Assembly (NCBI GenBank): GCA_020638695.1
Contig: JACKIB010000024.1
Coordinates: 1 to 64,000, forward strand
Source of the DNA: Planctomycetota bacterium
Lineage (GTDB): Bacteria; Planctomycetota; UBA1135; UBA2386
Length of the DNA: 64,000 nucleotides
Direction of reading: 5' to 3'
The notes beneath the pieces are model-generated. The model saw nothing but the letters and a program-made list of their open reading frames with translations. It searched no databases and was not told where the DNA came from. Made by a program: the position numbers and the translations under genes. Below, piece by piece: positions 24,659 through 33,143 of the stretch (positions within the stretch are counted from its first letter, which is position 1; the number at the start of each line of letters is the position of its first letter).

Positions 24659-24711
24659 GAGCAGGGTGGTCCGAGAGGTGTGCGGAGCGAGGCTTTGGCG
24701 GGTTTTGGAGT

Positions 24712-25476
24712 CTACCGGGGCGAGGGATCCGTCCGGGCTTCGGTCCGGGTTTTCGCTGGCCGGGGTGAGATTCGCATCCGACATATCGTCTTGAACATAG
24801 CCCAGGCGGTGCGGATCTGCCGTCCCAGTGTATCCGAGTGCTTCGAGTCGCCGCCGGCGCGTCGGGAATACGTCACCGGAACCTCGATGACACGGCAGCC
24901 GGCTTGCAGCGCCGCGCACATCATCTCCGGGGAGAACGCCGGACCGGACTCTCGGGTCTGCTCGCGCATGCGTCGCCACGCATCCGAAGTGAGGGCGCGA
25001 AAACTGCAACCGACGTCGGTGAACCGTGGCTCGTGCGGGCGCAGCCACAGCAGCTGCAGGAACTTGGCCATGAACACGTTCCCCCAGCGCAGTGGGAAAC
25101 GCATGTTGGCACCCTGCTCGACCATCTGCTTGGTGGTGCGGGTGCCCATCACCATCTGGGCGTCCTCCAGGTAGATCAGCAGCTTCTCGACGTCGCGTGC
25201 GTGGAACGAACCGTCGGCCTCGGTGAGCACCAGGATGTCGCCCTTGGCGCTGTCCATTCCGGCGCGCAGCGCGCAGCCGTAGCCGGGTCGACTCTCGCGC
25301 ACCACCCGTGCCCCGGCAGCCTGCGCGAACTCTGCGGTGCGATCGGAGCAGTTGTTGTCGACCACCACGATCTCGTCCAACAGCGCGTTGCCACGGAAGT
25401 CCTCGACCACCCCGCGAATCGTGACTTCCTCGTTGTACGCGGGGATGACGAGGGATACCGACCGGCCGCGGAACAT
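24712..25476 (-). CDS. Family 2 glycosyltransferase (DPM1-like)
   Basis: Protein of 254 aa starting at the ATG at 25476. A GT-A fold is shown by SLVIPAYNEEVTIRGVVEDF at the N-terminus, VVDNNCSDRT near 38 and the metal-binding TEADGSFHARDV near 85 (DxD replaced by EAD, common in dolichyl-phosphate mannose synthase relatives). Unlike many relatives there is no C-terminal membrane pair. It probably transfers a sugar from a nucleotide donor to polyprenyl phosphate. First gene of the four-gene glycan operon and divergent from the SGNH-like gene at 25592 with a 115-bp shared upstream region. Confidence 0.85.
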   Translation of the reverse strand: MFRGRSVSLVIPAYNEEVTIRGVVEDFRGNALLDEIVVVDNNCSDRTAEFAQAAGARVVRESRPGYGCALRAGMDSAKGDILVLTEADGSFHARDVEKLLIYLEDAQMVMGTRTTKQMVEQGANMRFPLRWGNVFMAKFLQLLWLRPHEPRFTDVGCSFRALTSDAWRRMREQTRESGPAFSPEMMCAALQAGCRVIEVPVTYSRRAGGDSKHSDTLGRQIRTAWAMFKTICRMRISPRPAKTRTEARTDPSPR

Positions 25477-25591
25477 CAGTGGGAGAAGGATAGCTGCCGC
25501 GCGCCGTTCGGGTCGAGGATCCTTCGCCGGTGTGTGTCGATGCCTCGATGGGGTGGGCGGGATCGTCGGGGGGGCGCTATCGTGGACGCCC

Positions 25592-26518
25592 ATGAACGCG
25601 CCGGTTCGCTGTGTCGTCGCCGTCCTCGCCACCGCATTCGCGTGCTCCGGTCAGGCCCAATCGCCCGCAACACCGGCCGCACGCGGTCCCGAACGCACCA
25701 AGGTGGTGGTGGTCGGCGCCAGCGTGTCGGCGGGTTTCGAGGACCCGACCAGCCGGGGTTCGGACGGTGCGCCGAACCGCAGCTACCGGCTGGATGTGGC
25801 GCTGAAGAAGATCTGGTCAAGGGACGTGGCTCGGGTCTACTCCGGCGCCAACTTCCTGATGTTCACCGATCCGACCGGATACGGGCGCCGGCAGATCGAC
25901 AGCGCCAAGAAGGTCCGCGCGGACCTGGTGCTCGGGATCGATTTCCCGTTCTGGTTCGGCTACGGACCCCACGGGCGCGAGGCCGCGGGCGTGCTCGAAG
26001 GGCGGCGGCTGGCGGCCCAGGCCAAGTGCCTGGCGATGCTCGAGGAGCTCGACTGTCCGCTGCTGATCGGCGACTACCCCGACATGCGCGGCGCCAGCCA
26101 CAAGATGCTGCCGGCGCGCATGGTGCCGAACAAGGTCACTCTCGCGCAGCTCAACCACAGGCTGCTCGCGTGGGCCGCCAAGCGCCCGAAGGTGCGCGTG
26201 CTGTCGTTGGCGGACTTCGTCGCGAAGGCGACCACGCAGCCGATGCGACTCGACTACGCACCGGGGCGGACGGTCACGTTCCCGAAGTACTTCCTGCTGC
26301 AATCCGACCGCCTGCACGCGACTCGACTCGGCGTGCTGGTGCTGGTGCGGCAGATCCGCGACGTGTTGCCGCAGCTGCTGCCGAAGGCGCACCCGCTGCT
26401 CGCGGTGGACCCGACGTTGTGCGACTTGGTGCAGGCCACCGGGCTCGCGGACCAGCTTCCGGCAGGGGCGCTGCACGCGGCGACCGCCGTCGGCACGCCG
26501 CAGGGCGCCGGGCGATAG
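25592..26518 (+). CDS. Secreted SGNH-hydrolase-like protein
   Basis: Protein of 308 aa beginning with a signal peptide (MNAPVRCVVAVLATAFACSG, cleavage near AQS). The mature start KVVVVGASVSAGF fits block I of SGNH hydrolases (G-x-S), and LLIGDYPDMRGAS plus a late DRLHATRLG (Asp/His region) could be blocks III-V. The core family match is weak by eye, so an esterase of surface glycans is a suggestion only, supported by the neighbouring glycan genes. Start ATG 25592 chosen for the signal peptide. Repeat B3 follows the stop immediately. Confidence 0.6.
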   Translation: MNAPVRCVVAVLATAFACSGQAQSPATPAARGPERTKVVVVGASVSAGFEDPTSRGSDGAPNRSYRLDVALKKIWSRDVARVYSGANFLMFTDPTGYGRRQIDSAKKVRADLVLGIDFPFWFGYGPHGREAAGVLEGRRLAAQAKCLAMLEELDCPLLIGDYPDMRGASHKMLPARMVPNKVTLAQLNHRLLAWAAKRPKVRVLSLADFVAKATTQPMRLDYAPGRTVTFPKYFLLQSDRLHATRLGVLVLVRQIRDVLPQLLPKAHPLLAVDPTLCDLVQATGLADQLPAGALHAATAVGTPQGAGR

Positions 26519-26520
26519 GG

Positions 26521-26622
26521 CCTGCTCCTCGACAGGTGCACCCCGCCTCCGGGCCGGGTCTGCCGGTGCGCAACAACCCTGCACGATCTCGCGACCCTGT
26601 TCACGAGTTCGGGCCAGACCGC
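26521..26622 (+). repeat. Dispersed repeat family B, copy B3 (right half)
   Basis: CCTGCTCCTCGACAGG, CCTCCGGG, CAACAACCCTGCACGATCTC and TTCGGGCCAGACC follow the order of the right half of B1 (11088-11192). The left half with GAGCTGCTGCGATCGCG is missing. It begins directly after the stop of the SGNH-like gene and occupies half of the 212-bp gap to the stop of the O-antigen-ligase-like gene. Confidence 0.6.
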
Positions 26623-26730
26623 TGGGGGGTCGGGTCGATGCTCGTCCACCCGGATCGGAATCCGCCGGAGGCATTTGCGCGGGCAATGGCGCCGGCGCGT
26701 TGCTACGTCGAAGGTCGCCCGCGTCGCGAG

Positions 26731-28737
26731 CTACAGGATCGCGCGCCACTCCGGCAGCGCGCGCAGCGGGATGAGCAGTGCGCCGAGCAGCGCGCGGTGC
26801 TGCGGCTCGAGCGTGCGGGTCTTCGCCACGCCGGCGAGGGTCGCCGCGGTTTGTCGCTTGCCGAGTGCCAGCGCCTGGATCGCGAACAGCACGAGAGGCC
26901 GCGCGTCGCCGCGACTCGTGCCACTCGCGACCAGCAGGCCACGGAATCGCTCGAATGCCCTCTCCGCGGCGTCGCTGCCGGGTGCCTCGGTCATCCGGTC
27001 GATGGTGGCGACGAACGCCTGCTCGGTGCGCAGCAACTTCGCATCGGCGAGCGCGTGCCGCTCGGCGAACCCGGCCAGCTGATCGAGCAGCACGGCCAGC
27101 TGCGCGCGCAGTCGCGGGTCGCGCGCCGCGTAGAGCGTCGCGACGGCTGCTCGTCCATCGCCGAACTGCACCGAGAGCTCGGCGGACCACAGCGCCAGCT
27201 CGGGGTCGTCGGGGGCGTTCCGACGCAGCGCTTCGAGGGCGCTGCGGGCTTCCTGGTGCCGCCCCTCGCCGCGCAGCAACGTGATCCACAGTCGAGCGGT
27301 CAGCTCGTCGTCCGGCCGGGTACGGCGCAGGAACTCGAGGTCGGTGCGCGCCTTCGCCCAGGCGCTCTGCTGCAGGCTCGCTTGGGCGCGGAGACCGCGC
27401 AAGGTGTGGTCGTACGGCCGCAGCCGCAGTGCCCGCTCCACCGCGGCGAGCTGCCCGGCCGGGTCGGTGCGCGCGGCCGTGCGGCGCAGCATGCCCGCAG
27501 CGGCGACCTGCGATCCGAGCTGCGCGACGCCGAACCACAGCAGCATCCCGCCGACCAGCACACCCTTCAGCAGGCGTTGGCGGAACGGTAGCGCGAGCAT
27601 CCGGCCCGCGCTGCCGTGCAGCAACGCGCCGCCCAGCAGTGCAGCGGTGGCGACCGCTGGCGCATTGCCGAGTGGCGCGCGGACGCTGGCCAGCACGGCA
27701 AAGCACAGCAACGGCCCGGAACTGCTCCACGGCGCCCGGCACAGCACCCAGACCGCGCCGACCAGCAACAACACGAGCCCGGGGAGCCCCGTCTCGATCG
27801 CCACCTGGAGGAAGTCGTTGTGCGCGGCGGCCGGGGCGGCGAGGAACCGGCCGCCGAAGGTCGACAGCTCCCACTCGCGCCCGCGGCGATAGCGTGGGTA
27901 CTCGGTGCCGAACTGCCCGGAGCCGTGGCCCAGGATGGGGCGGTCGCGCACCATGTCGAGGCCGCCGCGCCACAGCTCGAGCCGCACCTCCACCGTGGAC
28001 GGTGCGGCCACCGCCGCGGTGTTCGGTTGCTGCGGCGCACGTGGTGCGTCGCCCAGTGCCCACCACAGCCCGACACCCGCGGCGAGCACCGCGAGGATCG
28101 GGACCCGCCCCGGACGCAACAACGCAGGCAGGCAACCGACCGGCAGCGCGAGCAAGCCGGAGCGGGAACCGTTGCACACGAGCGCCGCGGTGCAGGCGGC
28201 CAACGTGACGACCGCGGCCCACCGGAGTCGCGCCGACACGGATTCGCCGCGAGGGCCGACCGCCAGCAGCGCGCTGGCGGCCCCGCACAGCGCCAGCACC
28301 TCGGCGGCGGCGTTGCGGTTGCCGAGCGTCGCGGTCACGTCGTGCACACCGGGCAGTGCGTCGATCCAACCGAATGCCTGTGCCAGCGTCCACAGTGCGA
28401 CCGTCGCACCGGTAGGCAGGGTCGCGGCGAGCATTCGGGTCAGTGGTACCGCCGTGCCGAACAGCAGCAGCGCGGCGAGCGCCAGCATGTGCGCCGCGGT
28501 CTCCAGTGCGTAGCCGTGGTTGGTGGCGCCGATGCAGCGCGCCAGGAACCACAGCGCGAGCGCGTTCCACGGTCCGACCGCCAGCGGGACGCGCGCGGGC
28601 AGCGTCCCGGGCAGCAGACAAGCGAGCCCGACCAGCACCGCCAGCAGTCCACGGCGCGCCACCTCGTAGTCGGGCCAGTACGCCTGGTGCGGCACCGCCA
28701 ACAAGAGGAGCACCACGGCTGCGGCGCCGGTTCTCAT
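26731..28737 (-). CDS. O-antigen-ligase-like polytopic membrane protein with TPR-like tail
   Basis: Protein of 668 aa. About ten hydrophobic segments cover residues 1-450, with the Wzy_C/O-antigen-ligase hallmark HNDFLQVAIETGLPGLVLLL near residue 325 and GHGSGQFGTEYPRYR shortly before it. The last 200 residues are soluble and Ala/Arg/Leu-rich with helical repeats of TPR character (ALRLRPYDHTLRGLRAQASL). It would join or polymerise lipid-linked glycan at the outer side of the membrane. The ATG at 28737 overlaps the ftsY stop as ATGA, so it is translationally coupled to a housekeeping gene, which is unusual for this family. Confidence 0.8.
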   Translation of the reverse strand: MRTGAAAVVLLLLAVPHQAYWPDYEVARRGLLAVLVGLACLLPGTLPARVPLAVGPWNALALWFLARCIGATNHGYALETAAHMLALAALLLFGTAVPLTRMLAATLPTGATVALWTLAQAFGWIDALPGVHDVTATLGNRNAAAEVLALCGAASALLAVGPRGESVSARLRWAAVVTLAACTAALVCNGSRSGLLALPVGCLPALLRPGRVPILAVLAAGVGLWWALGDAPRAPQQPNTAAVAAPSTVEVRLELWRGGLDMVRDRPILGHGSGQFGTEYPRYRRGREWELSTFGGRFLAAPAAAHNDFLQVAIETGLPGLVLLLVGAVWVLCRAPWSSSGPLLCFAVLASVRAPLGNAPAVATAALLGGALLHGSAGRMLALPFRQRLLKGVLVGGMLLWFGVAQLGSQVAAAGMLRRTAARTDPAGQLAAVERALRLRPYDHTLRGLRAQASLQQSAWAKARTDLEFLRRTRPDDELTARLWITLLRGEGRHQEARSALEALRRNAPDDPELALWSAELSVQFGDGRAAVATLYAARDPRLRAQLAVLLDQLAGFAERHALADAKLLRTEQAFVATIDRMTEAPGSDAAERAFERFRGLLVASGTSRGDARPLVLFAIQALALGKRQTAATLAGVAKTRTLEPQHRALLGALLIPLRALPEWRAIL

Positions 28738-29660
28738 TCCGTCCCGGCGCGCTGCTCGAAGGACAAGATCGCGTCGACGAACGCTTCGGGATCGAATGGC
28801 TCGAGGTCGGCAATCGCCTCGCCGACCCCGATGAACTTCACCGGGATCGGCAGCTGCTCGCGGATTCCGAACACCGCGCCACCCTTGGCGGTGCCGTCCA
28901 TCTTGGCGAGGATCACGCCGGTGACGTCCGCTGCGGCGCGGAATTCCGTCGCCTGGCGGATCGCGTTCTGCCCGGTGGTGGCGTCGAGCACCATCAGCGT
29001 CTCGTGTGGTCCGTCGGGCACGTTCTTGCGTACCACCCGCACGATCTTGCGCAGCTCCTCCATCAAGTTCTTCTGGGTGTGGAGCCGCCCGGCCGTGTCG
29101 AGGATCAAGTCGTCGACGCCGCGGGCCACGGCGGCGGCGGTGGCGTCGAACGCGACCGCCGCCGGATCGGCGCCGGGGTCCTGCTTGATGATCGGGATCT
29201 GCAGCCGCTCCGCCCAGGTCGTCAGCTGTGCCACCGCGCCGGCGCGGAACGTGTCGCCGGCGCCGAGCATGACTTTGCGGCCCTGCTGCACCAAGCGATG
29301 GGCCAGCTTGGCGATCGAAGTGGTCTTGCCGGCGCCGTTGACGCCGACCACCACGATCACGCGCGGTTTGCGCTCCGCCTCGCGCAACACGCCACCGCAG
29401 CCCTCCAGCCGCGCCAGCAGGCGATCCCGGAGGAACGCCGGCACCTGGTCGGCGTCCTGGACCACGCGTCGGCGGTAGGCGTCCTTCAACTCTTCGACCA
29501 CGGCCGATCCGGTCGGCCCGAGATCGGCGGTGTAGAGCACTTCCTCCAGTTCGTCGAGGAACTCGTCGTCGAGCTTGCGCCCCTTGGAGAACAAGCGCGA
29601 CAGCCCGGCAGCCAGCTTCTCGCGGGTCTTGCGCAGCCCGCGGAACAACTTGGAGAGCAT
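28734..29660 (-). CDS. ftsY: Signal recognition particle receptor FtsY
   Basis: Protein of 308 aa, the short form with only a brief acidic/basic N-terminus before the NG domain. The helical N-domain runs to about 95, then the GTPase: VVGVNGAGKTTSIAKLA (G1) near 105, GDTFRAGAVAQL near 140, DTAGRLHTQKNLMEEL (G3) near 190, and ILAKMDGTAKGGAVFGI (G4) near 250. It delivers SRP-ribosome complexes to the Sec translocon. The start ATG 29660 overlaps the nusB stop. The gene order ribH-nusB-ftsY is seen here as one transcription unit. Confidence 0.96.
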   Translation of the reverse strand: MLSKLFRGLRKTREKLAAGLSRLFSKGRKLDDEFLDELEEVLYTADLGPTGSAVVEELKDAYRRRVVQDADQVPAFLRDRLLARLEGCGGVLREAERKPRVIVVVGVNGAGKTTSIAKLAHRLVQQGRKVMLGAGDTFRAGAVAQLTTWAERLQIPIIKQDPGADPAAVAFDATAAAVARGVDDLILDTAGRLHTQKNLMEELRKIVRVVRKNVPDGPHETLMVLDATTGQNAIRQATEFRAAADVTGVILAKMDGTAKGGAVFGIREQLPIPVKFIGVGEAIADLEPFDPEAFVDAILSFEQRAGTE

Positions 29661-30133
29661 CAGCTGTCGACGCTCTCGGTGGATCGCTCGATCGACGGCG
29701 CGCCCGGTCCACCCGCGGCGCCGTCGCGACCCAACCGGTCGAGGCGCACGCGGTCGAGAATGCCGTTGATGAACGCGCCGGAGTTGGCGGTCGAGAACTT
29801 CTTGCCGATCTCGATCGCCTCGTTGATGGTGACCTTGGGCGGGATGTCGGGGCAGTGCAGCAACTCGAACACGGCCATCCGCAGGATGTTCCGGTCGATG
29901 GTAGCCATGCGGCCGAGGTCCCAGTTGCGCGCCACGTCGCGCAGGCACGCGTCCGTCTCCGCCTGCACCTTGCGGGTGCCGAGGATCAGCCTCACGGCGA
30001 ATTCCCGCACCTGCTCGTCGTCCGTCTCGTCCGCGACGAACTCCCGCACACCGTCGAGGATCTCGTCGCCGCGGAGATCCAGCTGGTACAGGTACTGAAC
30101 GGCGAGCTCGCGCGCCTTGGTCCTGCGTCGCAT
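29660..30133 (-). CDS. nusB: Transcription antitermination factor NusB
   Basis: Protein of 157 aa. Conserved features are the N-terminal RRRTKARELAVQYLYQLDL, the central NWDLGRMATIDRNILRMAVFELL and NEAIEIGKKFSTANSGAFINGILD. NusB with NusE promotes antitermination at rRNA operons. The last 25 residues are a low-complexity Gly/Ala/Ser extension. It begins 109 nt downstream of the ribH stop and overlaps ftsY by one base (TGATG). Confidence 0.95.
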   Translation of the reverse strand: MRRRTKARELAVQYLYQLDLRGDEILDGVREFVADETDDEQVREFAVRLILGTRKVQAETDACLRDVARNWDLGRMATIDRNILRMAVFELLHCPDIPPKVTINEAIEIGKKFSTANSGAFINGILDRVRLDRLGRDGAAGGPGAPSIERSTESVDS

Positions 30134-30242
30134 GAGCGTGATCTCGTCTTTGGCGGTGGGGAGAAAAGAACGGGTCCGTCGAGAGCCTAGCGCCGACTCG
30201 GCCGGGCACAATCCGCGGCGCCCGATTCTCACCCGTCCGGGG

Positions 30243-30713
30243 TCAGGTGCGCAACACCGACAGCGCGCCGGCCATCTCCAGCACGGCGCGTGCGCACTCG
30301 GCACCCTTGTCGCCCTTGGCGCCGCCGCTGCGGGCCATCGCTTGCTCCCGGTCCTCGGTGGTCAGCACCCCGAAGACCACGGGGATTCCGTAGCGCAGCG
30401 AGGTGTCGAGCACCCCTCGGGTGGCGCCGAGACAGACGTAGTCGTAGTGGCTGGTCTCGCCGCGGATCACGCAGCCGAGCGCGAGGACCCCGTCGTAGTC
30501 GGCGGTACGGGCGAATGCGTCGCACAGCAGGGGCAGCTCGAAGGCCCCGGGCACCCAACCGACCACGATGTCGTCGCCGGCCACCCCGAGCTCCTCGAGG
30601 GTCCGGACCGCGCCGTCCAGCAGGCGGCGCGTGATCGACTCGGTGAAGCGGGACGCGGCGATCGCGATACGTCGCCCGCTGCCGTCGAGCGGGACGTCGA
30701 GTGTCTGCACCAT
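30243..30713 (-). CDS. ribH: 6,7-dimethyl-8-ribityllumazine synthase
   Basis: Protein of 156 aa, normal length. RibH condenses 5-amino-6-ribitylamino-uracil with dihydroxybutanone phosphate in the penultimate step of riboflavin synthesis and forms icosahedral or pentameric shells. Family blocks: IAIAASRFTESITRRLLDGA, VGWVPGAFELPLL, ALGCVIRGETSHYDYVC and PVVFGVLTTEDREQAMARS, including the catalytic His in the ETSHYD block. The ribH-nusB neighbour pair is common. No FMN riboswitch is visible upstream. Confidence 0.96.
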   Translation of the reverse strand: MVQTLDVPLDGSGRRIAIAASRFTESITRRLLDGAVRTLEELGVAGDDIVVGWVPGAFELPLLCDAFARTADYDGVLALGCVIRGETSHYDYVCLGATRGVLDTSLRYGIPVVFGVLTTEDREQAMARSGGAKGDKGAECARAVLEMAGALSVLRT

Positions 30714-30901
30714 CGGCGGGATGCTACTCGGTGCCGCAGGGGCCGCGACCCCGTCCGCAAGCCGGGATGCCGGGTTTCCTCGTCCGCACGCGACGGCACC
30801 CGGGCGACTCGGGTCGGCCTCATGCGTGCGGGGAACGGAGGCCCGGAGGGACGCGGAAACCCGGAGCCACCTCGCTCGCGACGTCCCTCGAGCGGTAGGT
30901 A

Positions 30902-31050
30902 CCGCGGATCGGTCGGCACGCGAAGATCCTCCAGTGCCCTTCCATGACACCTGGGCGGCTGGTTCTCCCGCGGGCAGCGGCCCCGAACAGCTCCCTCGAG
31001 CCAAGCGGCCGAGGCACATGGCGGCGCGCAGCGCCGCGCTCGCCCAAGTC
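30902..31050 (-). repeat. Dispersed repeat family D, copy D1
   Basis: The reverse complement of this stretch matches 41232-41378 in order: the exact palindromic core GCGCGGCGCTGCGCGCCGCC, then GGCCGCTTG, CGGGGCCGCTGCC, AGGTG..GTCAT, ATCTTCGCGT and CGATCCGCGG. By eye about three quarters of bases agree with short gaps. It lies in the 377-bp divergent gap between ribH and the small membrane protein (30714-31090); the rest of that gap shows no gene. Confidence 0.6.
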
Positions 31051-31090
31051 CTTGGGTGTGGCGCTGGCCGGGATGAGGATTCGGAGTGCC

Positions 31091-31531
31091 ATGGATTCGC
31101 GAAACCCGTGGCAATCGCCGCGCCGGTCCGCGATCGTCTGGCGCCGCATGTTCGCCACGATCGGGTTCTTGGTGTCCTTGCTGCTCACGGTGGTCGCGCT
31201 GGTGCTGACGTTGGTGTCCGGGAAGACCGGCCACCGTCGGGCCCACCTCGCGAGAGCCATCATCACCGTGTTGCTGCTCGGCACTACGGTGGTCTTCGCG
31301 CTGCTGCTGGGGGAGGTCCGCCAGTTCCCGGCCCGCGAGATGGGGATCCACAAGATCTTCTCGCGCACCGGGGTCTTCCTGGTGCCGCCGATCGTGCTCA
31401 CCGGGGCATTGCTGTGGCGCCGACCCACTTGGCGCACCGCGCATCGGGTGTGCGTGCTGCTGTTCCTGCTGGCGGTGCTCGGCGCGGCGAGCACCGGCCT
31501 GTGGGTTCTGTGGTTGTCGACGGCGAAGTGA
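31091..31531 (+). CDS. Small four-helix membrane protein
   Basis: Protein of 146 aa with four hydrophobic segments at about 20-42, 57-78, 92-108 and 115-138 and a basic N-terminus. It keeps a few polar residues within the membrane region, including His in GHRRAH, GIHKIF and TAHRV. The arrangement recalls DUF420-type small membrane proteins linked to respiratory-oxidase assembly, but I cannot confirm that family. Starts at 31073, 31091 or 31148 are all possible; 31091 is used because it precedes a basic, positive-inside segment. It is convergent with the RND outer-membrane gene, separated by repeat A2. Confidence 0.55.
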   Translation: MDSRNPWQSPRRSAIVWRRMFATIGFLVSLLLTVVALVLTLVSGKTGHRRAHLARAIITVLLLGTTVVFALLLGEVRQFPAREMGIHKIFSRTGVFLVPPIVLTGALLWRRPTWRTAHRVCVLLFLLAVLGAASTGLWVLWLSTAK

Positions 31532-31540
31532 GAGCTTCCG

Positions 31541-31677
31541 CGCCGCCGACCCTACGGCTCGGTCGCGGCGTCGCAGTTTCTCAGCTCGTTCACCGAGCCG
31601 CGGTGTCGTCGTAGCTCATGCGAGCGCAATGCGCGACTCGACGACACATGCAACGAGCTTCGCACACACCCCACTAG
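31541..31677 (-). repeat. Dispersed repeat family A, copy A2
   Basis: Read on the minus strand from 31677 it begins CTAGTGGGGTGTGTGCGAAG and follows the 62324 copy through GTTGCATG.GTCGTCGAGTC, GCTCGCA, the two CTGCGACG blocks and GCCGTAGGG.CGGCG. The far inverted-repeat arm is missing. The stop codon TAG of the outer-membrane efflux gene (31676-31674) is formed by the CTAG at the repeat end, so the element lies exactly at the gene end. Confidence 0.75.
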
Positions 31678-33143
31678 CGTTTTGCCCGGTCGGGCGCGGG
31701 TGCGTCGGCTCGGACCTTCTTGTCGTCCGGACCCTGCACCACCCCGCCGCCGAGTGCCTTGAAGATCGCCACCATGGAGGTGGCCACCGCGGCGTCGCTG
31801 CCGACGAGCTCATCCTGCACGGTCGCGACGGTGCGTTCGGAGTCGATCACCGCCTGGAAGTCGGTGAGGCCGGTGCGGTACTGGGTGCGCGCCAGCTCCA
31901 CGGCGCGTGCGGCCTGTGCTGCGGCGCGACCGAGCGCGGTGCGGCGAGCCTGCTCGCGGACGAAGCGGACGAACGCGTTCTCGGCCTCCTCCAGGGCCAA
32001 CAGCACCGTCCTCTCCCAGTCGATCTGGGCGGCTTCGGCGCTGGCTTCGAGCGAGCGGATCCGGTTGCGCAGGCGTCCGCCGTCGAACAGGTTCCAACGC
32101 AGAGATGGGCCGAAGACCGACAGGTCGCTGCCATCCGTGAACACGTCCTTCAGGGCATTCGCCGACAGGCCCAACGTGCCGCCGAGCGACAAGCGGGGAT
32201 AGCGCTCGGCCTCGGCGACGCCGATCCGGGCGACCTCGGCGGCGAGCCGCCACTCCGCGGCGCGGACGTCCGGGCGCCGGCGCAGCAGGTCCGCCGGTAC
32301 CCCGACCGCGACCGACACCGGGAGCCGCGGCAGTTCGCCGGGCTCGTTCAGCGTGCTGGGCAGCTCCGCGGGTGCACGGCCGAGCAGCACCGCGAGGCGG
32401 TGTTGAGCCTGCAACGCGGCGGTTTCCAGCGTGGGCAAGCGGGCCCGCGTCGACTCGACGTTGGTCGCCGCCTGCGCGACGTCGCGCTCGGCGACCAGGC
32501 CGGCGTTCAACCGCGAACGCACCAGGGTCAGGGTCTGCTGCTGCAGCGAGAGATTGGCTTGGGCGATTCGCAGCCGTCGCTGGGCGGCGCGCAGGTCGAC
32601 GTAGGTCGAGACCACCTCGGCGGCGACCGACAGCCGGGCACCGGCCAGGTCCGCTTCGCGCGCGCCCAGATCGCGTTCCGCTGCTTCGACGCCGCGTCGG
32701 ACCCGTCCCCAGAGATCGAGTTCCCACACCGCGTCGGCTGCCACCGTGTGGATGCTGGTGCGCGGGATGAACGCGCCGAAGGGTGTGTTGCGGCTCTCGC
32801 GCCGATCCTCGTAGTTGGCCCGGCCGTCGACCGACGGCCAACCGTCGGCCGCAGCGACCCCGCGCAGGGCGCGCGCCGCGCTGAGTCGAGCGAGCTGCGC
32901 GCGCAGATCGAGGTTCTGGGCCAACGCTTGGTCGACCAGCCTGGTCAGCAGCGGGTCGCCGAAGGTCTTCCACCAGTCGGCGTCGGTGGGGGGGGCGTCG
33001 CTGAGTCCGGCGACTCGGGGTTGCCGCCATGCCGCCGGCATGACCCGCTCGGGCGGGCGGAAGTCCGGACCGACCGTGCAGCCGGCCACCAGCAGCGTCC
33101 ACAGCGAGCGCGCCAGCGCTCCGCGCAGTGCCATGCCCGTCAT
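31674..33143 (-). CDS. RND efflux outer-membrane lipoprotein (NodT/OprM family)
   Basis: Protein of 489 aa. The signal peptide ends in the lipobox LLVAGC followed by TVGPDFRPPE, the classic NodT-family start. Two OEP repeats of long helices follow (NLDLRAQLARLSAARALRG..., WELDLWGRVRRGVEAA..., and again RWNLFDGGRLRNRIRSLEA...). It forms the TolC-like trimeric exit duct of the tripartite pump encoded by this operon. The ATG overlaps the stop of the transporter gene (TGATG). The last codons run into repeat A2, which supplies the TAG stop. Confidence 0.92.
   Translation of the reverse strand: MTGMALRGALARSLWTLLVAGCTVGPDFRPPERVMPAAWRQPRVAGLSDAPPTDADWWKTFGDPLLTRLVDQALAQNLDLRAQLARLSAARALRGVAAADGWPSVDGRANYEDRRESRNTPFGAFIPRTSIHTVAADAVWELDLWGRVRRGVEAAERDLGAREADLAGARLSVAAEVVSTYVDLRAAQRRLRIAQANLSLQQQTLTLVRSRLNAGLVAERDVAQAATNVESTRARLPTLETAALQAQHRLAVLLGRAPAELPSTLNEPGELPRLPVSVAVGVPADLLRRRPDVRAAEWRLAAEVARIGVAEAERYPRLSLGGTLGLSANALKDVFTDGSDLSVFGPSLRWNLFDGGRLRNRIRSLEASAEAAQIDWERTVLLALEEAENAFVRFVREQARRTALGRAAAQAARAVELARTQYRTGLTDFQAVIDSERTVATVQDELVGSDAAVATSMVAIFKALGGGVVQGPDDKKVRADAPAPDRAKR

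Noticed and set aside
21516..25476. Secondary-metabolite cluster around the halogenase-like gene
   Set aside because: No PKS, NRPS, carrier protein or prenyltransferase is present; the neighbours fit surface-glycan synthesis better.
26731..29712. Extended O-antigen-ligase frame reaching through ftsY
   Set aside because: The part above 28737 is the ftsY gene in a wrong frame; the ATG at 28737, with ATGA overlap, is the natural start.
30134..30242. FMN riboswitch near ribH
   Set aside because: None of the conserved RFN-box words occur upstream of ribH (30714-30900) or in the ribH-nusB gap.
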